The notes below the pieces were generated by a model. That model saw only the letters and a list, made by a program, of their open reading frames with translations, ran no database searches and was not told the DNA's origin. A program made the position numbers and the translations under genes. From SpSt-501 sp037481615 (lineage in GTDB: Bacteria; Desulfobacterota; Desulfobacteria; Desulfobacterales; SpSt-501), in the NCBI GenBank assembly GCA_037481615.1, contig JBBFLI010000017.1: DNA of 64,000 nucleotides; one strand, given 5' to 3'. Shown one piece after another: positions 25,305 to 32,936 of the stretch (position 1 is the first letter of the stretch; each line of letters starts with the position of its first letter).

Positions 25305-26552
25305 ATGAGCGAAGAGAAAAAAGCCCCCCGCAAGAAACTCGCCGCCGCCGCGGACATCAACCAGTTCATGCGCGACTACTACCTCGAGCTCGACGCCGCC
25401 GCGCGCGCGGGCTCCCCCAAGATCGCCTGGTGCACGAGCGTCGGCCCGGCGGAAATCCTGCGCGCCCTGGGATTCCTGGTCTACTTCCCCGAGACCCACT
25501 CCGCCATGCTGGGGGCGACCCGCATGGCGACCGACCTCATTCCCGAGGCGAACGCCATCGGTTACTCGCCCGACATCTGCTCCTACCTCACCGCGGACGT
25601 CGGCGCCTTCCTGCGCGGGGTGACCCCGCTGCAGAAGGCCTTCGGCATCCAGAGCATCCCCCGGCCGGATGTGCTCGTCTACAACACGAACCAGTGCCGC
25701 GACGTGCAGGACTGGTTCGTCTGGTACGGCGGGAAGTTCAACGCGCCGGTGCTCGGCGTGCACACCTACCGCGGGGTGGACGAGGTGACCGACCGGCACA
25801 TCATTTCCATCGCCAAGCAGCTCGAGGCCCTGATCCCGCCGCTCGAAAAGGTCGCCGGCCGGCGCTTCGAGATGGAAGACCTGCGCCGCGCGGTCGACCT
25901 CTCCCGGCAGTGCTCCGAGCTCTGGAAGCAGATCCTCGACACGGCGGCCGCCCGGCCCTCGCCGATCACCTTCTTCGACGGCACGACCCTGATGGGCCCC
26001 GCCGTCGTCGGCCGCGGCACGCCCCGGGCGGTCGAGGTGTACCGCAAGCTCCTCGCCGAGCTCGAGGAGCGCATCCGCCGCGGCGAGGGGGCGATCGACG
26101 ACGAGCGCTTCCGGATCTACTGGGACGGCATGCCGGTCTGGGGCCGGCTGAGCGCCCACGCCCAGCTCTTCGCCTCGCTCCGGGCGAACGTCCTCGCCTC
26201 GACCTACTGCAACAGCTGGATCTTCTCCGCCCTCGACCCGAACGACCCCATCAACAGCATGGCGCGGGCCTACACCGAGCTCTTCATCGTCCGCTCGGAC
26301 GAGGCGAAGGAAGACTACATCCGCCGCATGCTCTCCTTCTTCCAGGTGGACGGCATCATCTACCACGACGCCAAGACCTGCCCGAACAACTCGAACTGCC
26401 GCTATGGCATGCCGCAGCGGCTGGAGAAGGAGACGGGCATCCCCAGCCTGATCATCAACGGAGACCTGAACGACCTGCGGCTGATCTCCGACGAGCAGAC
26501 CAAGACCAACGTCGAGGCGTTCATCGAGCAGCTCGAAGAACGCCGCCGATAA
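25305..26552 (+). CDS. HgdB/BcrB-like iron-sulfur protein (single-subunit, possibly double-cubane cluster protein)
   Basis: This 415-residue protein belongs to the 2-hydroxyacyl-CoA dehydratase subunit D / benzoyl-CoA reductase BcrB/C family. Cysteines lie at about 43 (IAWCTSVGPAEI), 92 (SPDICSY), 131 (NTNQCRDV), 203, 302 (STYCNSW), 359 and 365 (AKTCPNNSNC). The C-terminal GDLNDLRLISDEQTKTNVEAFIEQL is typical of the family. Dehydratases and class I benzoyl-CoA reductases need two different subunits of this fold, but only one is encoded here, beside one activator. That layout is known for double-cubane cluster proteins, whose physiological role is unsettled. A one-subunit dehydratase remains an alternative. 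Confidence 0.82.
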   Translation: MSEEKKAPRKKLAAAADINQFMRDYYLELDAAARAGSPKIAWCTSVGPAEILRALGFLVYFPETHSAMLGATRMATDLIPEANAIGYSPDICSYLTADVGAFLRGVTPLQKAFGIQSIPRPDVLVYNTNQCRDVQDWFVWYGGKFNAPVLGVHTYRGVDEVTDRHIISIAKQLEALIPPLEKVAGRRFEMEDLRRAVDLSRQCSELWKQILDTAAARPSPITFFDGTTLMGPAVVGRGTPRAVEVYRKLLAELEERIRRGEGAIDDERFRIYWDGMPVWGRLSAHAQLFASLRANVLASTYCNSWIFSALDPNDPINSMARAYTELFIVRSDEAKEDYIRRMLSFFQVDGIIYHDAKTCPNNSNCRYGMPQRLEKETGIPSLIINGDLNDLRLISDEQTKTNVEAFIEQLEERRR

Positions 26553-26568
26553 CCCGGAGGAGGACGCC

Positions 26569-28650
26569 ATGTTGGACTCGCTGTTCCGGCCCCGCTCGGT
26601 CGCCGTCATCGGCGCCTCGACCAAGGAACTCTCCATCGGCAACCGCGTGATCAAGAACTTGATCGATTTCGGCTTCACGGGTTCGATCTACCCGATCAAC
26701 CCCAACGCCGACGAGATCCGCGGCCTGAAAGCCTACAAATCGATCCTCGACTGCCCCGACGGGATCGACGTCGTCCACATGGTCATCCCGGCGAAGTTCG
26801 TCCCCCAGGCGGTCGACGATTGCGGGAAGAAGGGGGTCAAGCACATCATCATCAACTCGGGGGGCTTCGCCGAGACCGGCCCCGAGGGGGAGGCGATCCA
26901 GAAGGACTTTCTCGAGCGCGCGCGCCGCCACGGGATCCGCATTTTCGGCCCGAACTGCCAGGGGGTCATCAACACCGACCCGGCGATCCGCGCCTACTGC
27001 AATTTCACCTTCACGCGGCCCGAGCCCGGCTTCATCTCCATCGTCGCCCTGAGCGGCGGCGTCGCCGAGGTCATTCACCAGGCCTTCGCCCAGATGGGCG
27101 TCGGAACGCGCATCTACGCCTCGAACGGCAATGCGGTCGACGTGACCATCCCCGAGATCCTCGATTACCTCGGCCGCGACGAGGGGACCCGCGTGATCGT
27201 GACCTATGTCGAGGGGCTGCGCGACCCGGCGAACTTCCTCAAGGTCGCCAGCGAGGTCGCCGCCCGCAAGCCGATCCTTGCGATGAAGGCCGGCCGCACG
27301 AAGGAGGGCGCCCGCGCCGCAGCCTCGCACACCGGGGGCCTCGCCAAGGAGGACATCGCCACCGACCTGATCTTCGAGAAAGCGGGCATCCTCTCCTTCC
27401 GCGACGAGGGGCACCTGATCCAGGCCGCCGTCGCCTTCGCCACCCAGCCGGTCCCCCGCGGCAACCGCATCGGCATCATCACGAACACCGGCGGCCCGGC
27501 GGTGATCGCCACCGATGTCCTCGTCGCCTCCGGCTGCACGCTGCCGCCGCTCTCCGCGGCGACGCACGAGCGGCTGAAAGGGGCGCTCTACGCCGAGGCC
27601 TCGGTCGGAAACCCGGTCGACGTCCTGGCCACGGGAACCGCCCAGCACTACCGGGCCTGCCTCGATGCGATGATGGAGGACGAGGGCTTCGACGGCGTCT
27701 TCGTGAACTTCGTCACCCCCTTCTTCGTCGACAACGAGGCGATCGCGCGCGAGATCGTGGCCGTGAACCGCGAGCGCCGCAAGCCGATCGTCTGCAACCT
27801 CATGACCGACCCGAAGCAGTGGGCCGAGGTGGTCCGCATCCTGCGCGAGGGGGAAGTGCCCTGCTTTCCGCTCCCCGGCGAGGCGGCCCGCGCCATGGCC
27901 GCCCTCGTCCGCTACCGCGCCCTGCGCGACCGCAAACCGCGCACGCTGCGCTCTTTTCCGGAGCTGAAACGGGACCGCGCCGCGCGGATCCTCGAGAAGG
28001 CCCGCACGGCGGGCCGCAACCGCCTCTGCGCCGAGGAGTCCTACCGGCTGCTCGAGGCCTACCGCATCCCCGTTCCCCGCTGGAAGGCGGTGGAAACCCC
28101 CGAGGAGGCGGCCGAGGCGGCGGCGGCGATCGGTTTTCCGGTCGTGCTCAAGGCCGACGCCTCCCAGCTCCTGCACAAGTCCGACCGCGGCGGGGTGGCG
28201 CTCGATCTCGGAAGCGCATCCGCGGTGAAACGCGCCGCCCAGCAGATGAAGAAGCAGTTCGACGCCCCGGACCTGCGCTTGCTCGTGCAGAAGTTCCTCC
28301 CCGGCGGGCTCGAGCTGATCCTCGGGGCGAAAGCCGAGGAGGGCCTCGGCCATGCCGTGGTCTTCGGCCTGGGGGGGGTGCTGGTCGAGGTGTTGAAAGA
28401 CGTCGTCTTCGCCCTGACACCGGTGAGCACGGCCGAGGCGCAGGAGATGCTCGGGGCCATCCGGGCGAAGGCCCTGCTCGACGGGGTGCGCGGTCGGCCC
28501 GGCGTCGACCGCGGGGCCCTGGTCGAGATGATCGAAAAGCTCTCGCAACTGCTGGTCGATCACCCGGAAATCGAGGAGATGGACCTCAACCCGGTGCTCG
28601 CCTTCCCCGACCGGGCGGTCGCGGCCGATGTCCGCATTTCCCTTCGCTGA
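26569..28650 (+). CDS. Acyl-CoA synthetase (ADP-forming), fused alpha-beta
   Basis: This 693-residue protein has the ACD domain order. A CoA-binding domain comes first (RPRSVAVIGASTKELSIGNRVIKNL, ITNTGGPAV...), with the ligase-CoA part carrying the phospho-histidine H254 in AASHTGGLAKED. A C-terminal ATP-grasp domain begins near residue 480 (CAEESYRLLEAYRIPVP...GFPVVLKADASQLLHKSDRGGVAL) and ends with EEMDLNPVLAFP. It converts acyl-CoA plus ADP and phosphate into acid plus ATP, or the reverse. Downstream of oxoacid oxidoreductase genes such enzymes conserve energy; with aromatic acids they can also activate substrates. It starts 16 nt after the HgdB-like gene. Confidence 0.9.
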   Translation: MLDSLFRPRSVAVIGASTKELSIGNRVIKNLIDFGFTGSIYPINPNADEIRGLKAYKSILDCPDGIDVVHMVIPAKFVPQAVDDCGKKGVKHIIINSGGFAETGPEGEAIQKDFLERARRHGIRIFGPNCQGVINTDPAIRAYCNFTFTRPEPGFISIVALSGGVAEVIHQAFAQMGVGTRIYASNGNAVDVTIPEILDYLGRDEGTRVIVTYVEGLRDPANFLKVASEVAARKPILAMKAGRTKEGARAAASHTGGLAKEDIATDLIFEKAGILSFRDEGHLIQAAVAFATQPVPRGNRIGIITNTGGPAVIATDVLVASGCTLPPLSAATHERLKGALYAEASVGNPVDVLATGTAQHYRACLDAMMEDEGFDGVFVNFVTPFFVDNEAIAREIVAVNRERRKPIVCNLMTDPKQWAEVVRILREGEVPCFPLPGEAARAMAALVRYRALRDRKPRTLRSFPELKRDRAARILEKARTAGRNRLCAEESYRLLEAYRIPVPRWKAVETPEEAAEAAAAIGFPVVLKADASQLLHKSDRGGVALDLGSASAVKRAAQQMKKQFDAPDLRLLVQKFLPGGLELILGAKAEEGLGHAVVFGLGGVLVEVLKDVVFALTPVSTAEAQEMLGAIRAKALLDGVRGRPGVDRGALVEMIEKLSQLLVDHPEIEEMDLNPVLAFPDRAVAADVRISLR

Positions 28651-28690
28651 AAAGGAAGGCAAGGCACCCGCAACGGAAGGAGGCGATCCC

Positions 28691-30259
28691 ATGGCGGCGG
28701 CATGGCTCAACCTGGGCCAGATTCTCAAGGTGAACGCCAAGAAATTCCCCCGCACGGTCGCCCTCAAGGACAGCCGCCGGGCCTTCACCTACCCCGAGGT
28801 CAACCGGCGGGTGAACCGCCTGGCGCACCGGCTGCTCGAGCTCGGCCTCAAACCGGGCGACAAGGTCGCCGTGCTGCTCGAAAACAGCATTGAGATCGTC
28901 GAGCTCTACCTCGCGACGGCGAAGACGGGGATCGTCATCGTGCCGATCAACTTCCGGCTGATCTCCTCCGACGTCGAGTACATCGCCCAGCACGCCGACG
29001 CCGAGGCCTTCGTCGTGCACGACGACTTTTTGCCGACCGTGGACCCGATCCGTCCCCGGCTGCCGCGCATCCCGGCCGACCGCTACGTCGTGGTCGGCCA
29101 GCGCGCCGAGGGCTACCGGCCCTACGAAGAGTGGATCGCCGGCGCCCCCGAGACCGAACCCGACCTGCCGGTGCGGCCCGAGGATCCCTGGATCCTGATC
29201 TACACCTCGGGAACCACGGGCCGGCCGAAGGGGGTCGTGCGCACGCACGAATCGCACATCGCCTTCTACCTGATCAACGCCGTCGATTTCGGCTTCAACG
29301 AGCACGACGTGTGCATGAACGTCATGCCGCTGTGCCACATCAATTCCACTTTCTTCACCTTCACCTTCACCTACATCGGCGGCTCGGTCTACATCCATCC
29401 GGCGCGCTCCTTCCGCGCCGAGGAGATTCTCGAGATCATCGCCCGGGAACGCATCACCTTCATCTCCCTCATCCCGACGCACTACAACCTGATCCTGAAC
29501 GCCCCCCCCGCGGCCCGCCGCCACGACCGCAGCTCGATCCGCAAGCTGCTCTGCTCCTCGGCCCCGGTGCGCCGCAAGATGAAGCTCGACATCATGGAAT
29601 TCTTCCCCGGGGTCGAGCTCTACGAGGCCTACGGCTCGACCGAGGCGGGAATCGTGACCGTGCTCAAGCCCGAGTACCAGATGGAAAAGCTCGGCTCGAT
29701 CGGCTTCGAATCCCTCGGCACCGAGTTCGTCCGGCTCCTCGGCCCCGACAAGCGCGAGGTGCCGGTCGGGGAGGTGGGTGAGCTCTACTCGCGCGGGCCG
29801 ATGCTCTTCCGCGAGTACTACAAGGACCCCGAGAAGACGCGGGCCTCGTTCCACGAGGGCTGGTTCTCCGCGGGCGACATGGCGCGCCGCGACGAGGACG
29901 GCTTCTTCACGATCGTCGACCGCAAGGACAACATGATCATCACCGGCGGCGAGCACGTCTACCCGAGCGAGGTCGAGGAGGTCGTGGGCAGCCACGAATG
30001 CGTCTTCGACTGCGCCGTGGTGGGGGTTCCCGACGAGAAGTGGGGCGAGAAGGTGACCGCCGTGGTCATCCCCAAGCCGGGGGTGGATCCCCAGCGCATC
30101 ACCGCCGAGGAGATCCTGCGCTGCTGCCGCGACAAGCTCGCCGGCTACAAGCGCCCCAAGGAAGTGGTCTTCATCTCCCCGGAGGAGATGCCCCGCACCC
30201 CGACCGGGAAGATCCTGCACCGGATCCTCAAGGAAAAACTGCGCACGCCGAAGCGCTGA
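28691..30259 (+). CDS. AMP-forming acyl-CoA ligase (class I adenylate-forming)
   Basis: This 522-residue ligase has the phosphate loop YTSGTTGRPKGVVRTHE near residue 180, YGSTEAG near 318, FSAGDMARRDEDGFFTIVDRKDNMIITGGEHVYPSEVEEVV in the hinge region and the catalytic lysine in TPTGKILHRIL near 508. I start at the ATG at 28691 (AAGGAGG upstream); the frame extends back to 28628 inside the previous gene. It could be the benzoate- or cyclic-acid-CoA ligase of the pathway, but substrate-binding residues were not modelled. The intact PTGK lysine is the site that AcuA/Pat enzymes acetylate in homologues. Confidence 0.9.
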   Translation: MAAAWLNLGQILKVNAKKFPRTVALKDSRRAFTYPEVNRRVNRLAHRLLELGLKPGDKVAVLLENSIEIVELYLATAKTGIVIVPINFRLISSDVEYIAQHADAEAFVVHDDFLPTVDPIRPRLPRIPADRYVVVGQRAEGYRPYEEWIAGAPETEPDLPVRPEDPWILIYTSGTTGRPKGVVRTHESHIAFYLINAVDFGFNEHDVCMNVMPLCHINSTFFTFTFTYIGGSVYIHPARSFRAEEILEIIARERITFISLIPTHYNLILNAPPAARRHDRSSIRKLLCSSAPVRRKMKLDIMEFFPGVELYEAYGSTEAGIVTVLKPEYQMEKLGSIGFESLGTEFVRLLGPDKREVPVGEVGELYSRGPMLFREYYKDPEKTRASFHEGWFSAGDMARRDEDGFFTIVDRKDNMIITGGEHVYPSEVEEVVGSHECVFDCAVVGVPDEKWGEKVTAVVIPKPGVDPQRITAEEILRCCRDKLAGYKRPKEVVFISPEEMPRTPTGKILHRILKEKLRTPKR

Positions 30260-30277
30260 CCCGAAGGAGGGCATCCT

Positions 30278-31471
30278 ATGCTGCAAAAGGCCTACATCCC
30301 TTACAAGGGCTATTTCAGTTCCCCCTTCGCCCGCTGGCAGGGCACGATGGCGAACGAGCATGCGATCGTGCTCGCGGCCGAGACGACCAAGCGCTGGCTC
30401 GCCGAGAAGCGGATCGACCCCCGGACCTTCGACTACGTGTTCCTGGGGCTTACGGTTCACCAGCACCAGGGCTTCTACGGGGGCCCCTGGGCGGCGGCCC
30501 TGATGGGCGCCACGGGAGTGCCGGGGATCTGGGTGAGCCAGGCCTGTTCCACCTCCACGGTCGCCCTCTATTCCGCGGCCATGGGGGTCGAATGCGGTCT
30601 CTTCCACGCCCCCTTCTGCCTCATGACCGACCGCTGCTCGAACGGTCCCCACGTGGTGTGGCCGAACCCCCTCGGCCCGGGAGGCCAGGTGATTTCCGAA
30701 AACTGGATGATGGACAACTTCAACAAGGACCCCTTCGCCGGGCAGGCGATGATCCAGACCGCCGAGAACGTGGCCCGTGAGGAGGGCATCACGCGCGAGG
30801 AGTGCGACGCGGTGACGCTCGAGCGCTACCGCCAGTACCGCGAGGCGCTCGAAAACGACCGCGAGTTCCAGAAGCGCTACATGTTTCCGGTCCTGATCCG
30901 CGTTTCCAAGAAGGAGACCGTCCTGCTCGAGGCCGACGAGGGCGTCATGGAAACCACGGCCGAAGGCCTGGCCCGCCTGAAACCCGTGCTCCCGAACGGG
31001 GTGCTGACCTACGGCAGCCAGACCCACCCCGCCGACGGCCACTGCGGCATCATCGTCGCCGAGCGCGAGCGGGCCCGCTCGCTCAGCGCGGATCCCGCGG
31101 TCGAGATCCGGGTCGTCTCCTACGGCTACGCGCGGACCAAACCCGCCTTCATGGCGGCGGCGGTCTACCCCGCGGCGAAAATGGCGCTCGAGGGGGCGGG
31201 GATCGACGCCCGGCAGTGTGCGGCGATCAAGACCCACAACCCCTTCGCCGCCAACGACGTCTTCCTCGCGCGCAAACTGGGGATCGACGTCATGCGCGGG
31301 ATGAACAACTACGGCTCCTCCCTCATCTACGGCCATCCCCAGGGGCCGACGGCGGGGCGGCTGATCATCGAGGGCATCGAAGAGGTGGTGATGAAGGGCG
31401 GGGGCTATCTGCTCTTCGCCGGCTGCGCCGCAGGCGACACCGCCGCCGCCCTCGTGCTGCGGATCGGCTGA
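30278..31471 (+). CDS. Thiolase-family acetyl-CoA C-acyltransferase
   Basis: This 397-residue thiolase-fold protein has the nucleophile Cys in WVSQACSTSTVALYSAAMGVECG near residue 91, IKTHNPFAANDVFLARKLG, the His in SLIYGHPQGPTAGR near 357 and a C-terminal GCAAGDTAAALVLRI, where the family's second Cys lies. It would cleave a 3-oxoacyl-CoA with CoA. It is the last gene of the 19.5-kb operon and has no DUF35 partner beside it, so it probably acts on a different chain from the first thiolase. Confidence 0.87.
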   Translation: MLQKAYIPYKGYFSSPFARWQGTMANEHAIVLAAETTKRWLAEKRIDPRTFDYVFLGLTVHQHQGFYGGPWAAALMGATGVPGIWVSQACSTSTVALYSAAMGVECGLFHAPFCLMTDRCSNGPHVVWPNPLGPGGQVISENWMMDNFNKDPFAGQAMIQTAENVAREEGITREECDAVTLERYRQYREALENDREFQKRYMFPVLIRVSKKETVLLEADEGVMETTAEGLARLKPVLPNGVLTYGSQTHPADGHCGIIVAERERARSLSADPAVEIRVVSYGYARTKPAFMAAAVYPAAKMALEGAGIDARQCAAIKTHNPFAANDVFLARKLGIDVMRGMNNYGSSLIYGHPQGPTAGRLIIEGIEEVVMKGGGYLLFAGCAAGDTAAALVLRIG

Positions 31472-31513
31472 AGGACGAAAGGGAGGCGAACGCGACGGCG
31501 GCCGCCGGGGGGG

Positions 31514-31536
31514 AACCCGGCGGCCGCCGGGTTTTT
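31514..31536 (+). terminator. Intrinsic terminator of the ring-cleavage operon
   Basis: A perfect 20-bp palindrome (AACCCGGCGG at 31514-31523, CCGCCGGGTT at 31524-31533) runs into TTTTT (31532-31536), 43 nt after the last thiolase stop. The T-run is only on the plus-strand side, so it ends the plus-strand operon and protects the convergent UspA gene. Confidence 0.9.
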
Positions 31537-31598
31537 GCGCCGGCGCCGGGGAATCCGCCCGATCGGGGGGGGTTCAGGGGTTCGGCCGCCGGGGCCGC

Positions 31599-32036
31599 TC
31601 ACACGGGGATCATCACGACCGGGACCGTCGTGCACTTGAGGACGCGCTCGGCCACGCTGCCGAAGTTGAAATGGCCTTCGCTTCCGCGGGTGGCCATCAC
31701 CACGAGGTCGATCTTTTCGCGCTCGATCACCCGCAGGATCTCCTTGGCGGGCTCGCCCACGGCGATGTGGCGGATGTAGAGGGGGCACTCGTTCAAGAAC
31801 TTGTCGCAGATTTCGGCCAGCCGCCCTTCGGCGGTCTTTTTCTCCCACTCCTGCATCTTTTTCCACTCCTCGGGGTCGAACTGGCCGTAGTGTGCGCCGA
31901 ATGCGGGGTAGTCTTTCATCACGTAGAGGATGTGGATTTCGGCCCCGAATTTCTGGCTGAGCTGGGTGACGAGCGGAAGCGCCGCGGCGGCGTTTTCCGA
32001 GAAGTCGGTCGGCCACAGGATCCGTTGAATCTGCAT
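31599..32036 (-). CDS. uspA: Universal stress protein (UspA family)
   Basis: This 145-residue UspA domain starts MQIQRILWPTDFSENAAAALPLV and ends with the nucleotide-binding pattern MATRGSEGHFNFGSVAERVLKCTTVPVVMIP (G-x2-G-x9-G-S type). It is cytosolic and is known for stress and starvation roles. The ATG at 32036 has AAAGGAG upstream. It follows the MoaD-like gene by about 95 nt and may have its own promoter or be the tail of the AOR operon. Confidence 0.92.
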   Translation of the reverse strand: MQIQRILWPTDFSENAAAALPLVTQLSQKFGAEIHILYVMKDYPAFGAHYGQFDPEEWKKMQEWEKKTAEGRLAEICDKFLNECPLYIRHIAVGEPAKEILRVIEREKIDLVVMATRGSEGHFNFGSVAERVLKCTTVPVVMIPV

Positions 32037-32131
32037 CGGGGGCTCCTTTCCTCGCAAAGGAATCGAATCGGGGCGCACCATAGCACGCCTTCCGACCCCG
32101 TGCAACGCCGCGCCCTCCCCCCTCGCCTCTC

Positions 32132-32422
32132 CTACCCGCCGCCCACCAGGAGCATCAGGCGGACCCGGTCGCCTTCCCGAAGCCGCCGCGCGGGAAGCTC
32201 GCCGCGGGAGACGAAACCCTCCTCGTTCAGCAGGATCTGGATCGTGAGATCGAGCTTCCCCTCGCGGTCGAGGAGCCCCTCGCGCGCCCGGGGCCCGAAG
32301 CGCGAGACGATGTGCCCGACCAGATCCTCGAGGCTGGCCCCGTCGGGAAGCTCGATCTCGGTTTTCTTGCCCAGGACGGCGGCGAGCGTGGGCAGCCCGA
32401 GGGTTTCCACGAACACCTTCAT
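32132..32422 (-). CDS. MoaD/ThiS-like ubiquitin-fold sulfur carrier
   Basis: This 96-residue protein has a beta-grasp pattern and ends in MLLVGGG, the C-terminal Gly-Gly that is adenylated and thiocarboxylated in MoaD. MoaD supplies sulfur for the dithiolene of molybdopterin, needed by both molybdenum and tungsten enzymes. It starts at the base after the ferredoxin stop (32423), so it is translationally coupled to the AOR cluster. A dedicated MoaD for a tungsten aldehyde oxidoreductase is common in anaerobes. Confidence 0.85.
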   Translation of the reverse strand: MKVFVETLGLPTLAAVLGKKTEIELPDGASLEDLVGHIVSRFGPRAREGLLDREGKLDLTIQILLNEEGFVSRGELPARRLREGDRVRLMLLVGGG

Positions 32423-32911
32423 TCATCCCCTCCCGAAGCGGCGCAGAAGGGCGGAGTACTGCTCGCCGGCCTCCCGCATGCGCACGCAGCCCAGGCGGTC
32501 CGCCTCCACGTAGTCCACGGCCTTCATGTCGCAGAAGCGCACGCACTGGGGGTCGCCCTGGCAGAGGTCGCACTTGAAGACGCGGCCGCGCTCGGCGTCC
32601 CAGCCCATCGCCCCGAAGGGACAGGCCTGCACGCAGAGCTTGCAGCCGATGCAGCGCTCGTAGTCGATCTGCACGCAATCGAGGGCCTCGTTCCGCGAAA
32701 TCGCGCCCTTCGGGCAGACGGCGAGGCAGGGGGCCTCGCGGCATTGCTGACAGCGCATGGGGAGATAGAAACCCTCGTTGTCCCACTTGACGACATGGAT
32801 GCGGGCGAGCGCCGGGTTGCTCACCCCGTCGTGTTTCACCGAGCAGACGATCTCGCAGAGCCGGCAGCCGGTGCACTTCTCCGGGTCGGTGATCAGGATT
32901 TTCTTGCCCAT
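32423..32911 (-). CDS. Multi-cluster 4Fe-4S ferredoxin partner of the AOR
   Basis: This 162-residue HycB/CooF-like protein has four Cys groups: CTGCRLCEIVC near residue 13, CQQCREAPCLAVCP near 54, CIGCKLCVQACP near 87 and CDLCQGDPQCVRFC near 115. It probably carries electrons between the downstream-acting aldehyde oxidoreductase and other redox proteins in the cytoplasm. It lies 25 nt after the AOR gene and abuts the MoaD-like gene. Confidence 0.9.
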   Translation of the reverse strand: MGKKILITDPEKCTGCRLCEIVCSVKHDGVSNPALARIHVVKWDNEGFYLPMRCQQCREAPCLAVCPKGAISRNEALDCVQIDYERCIGCKLCVQACPFGAMGWDAERGRVFKCDLCQGDPQCVRFCDMKAVDYVEADRLGCVRMREAGEQYSALLRRFGRG

Positions 32912-32936
32912 GGGATCCCCTCCTCGCGGCGTCGCT

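Noticed and set aside
24470..26552. Class I ATP-dependent benzoyl-CoA reductase (BcrCBAD/BadDEFG)
   Set aside because: Only two of the four needed genes are present and a full class II reductase is in the window.
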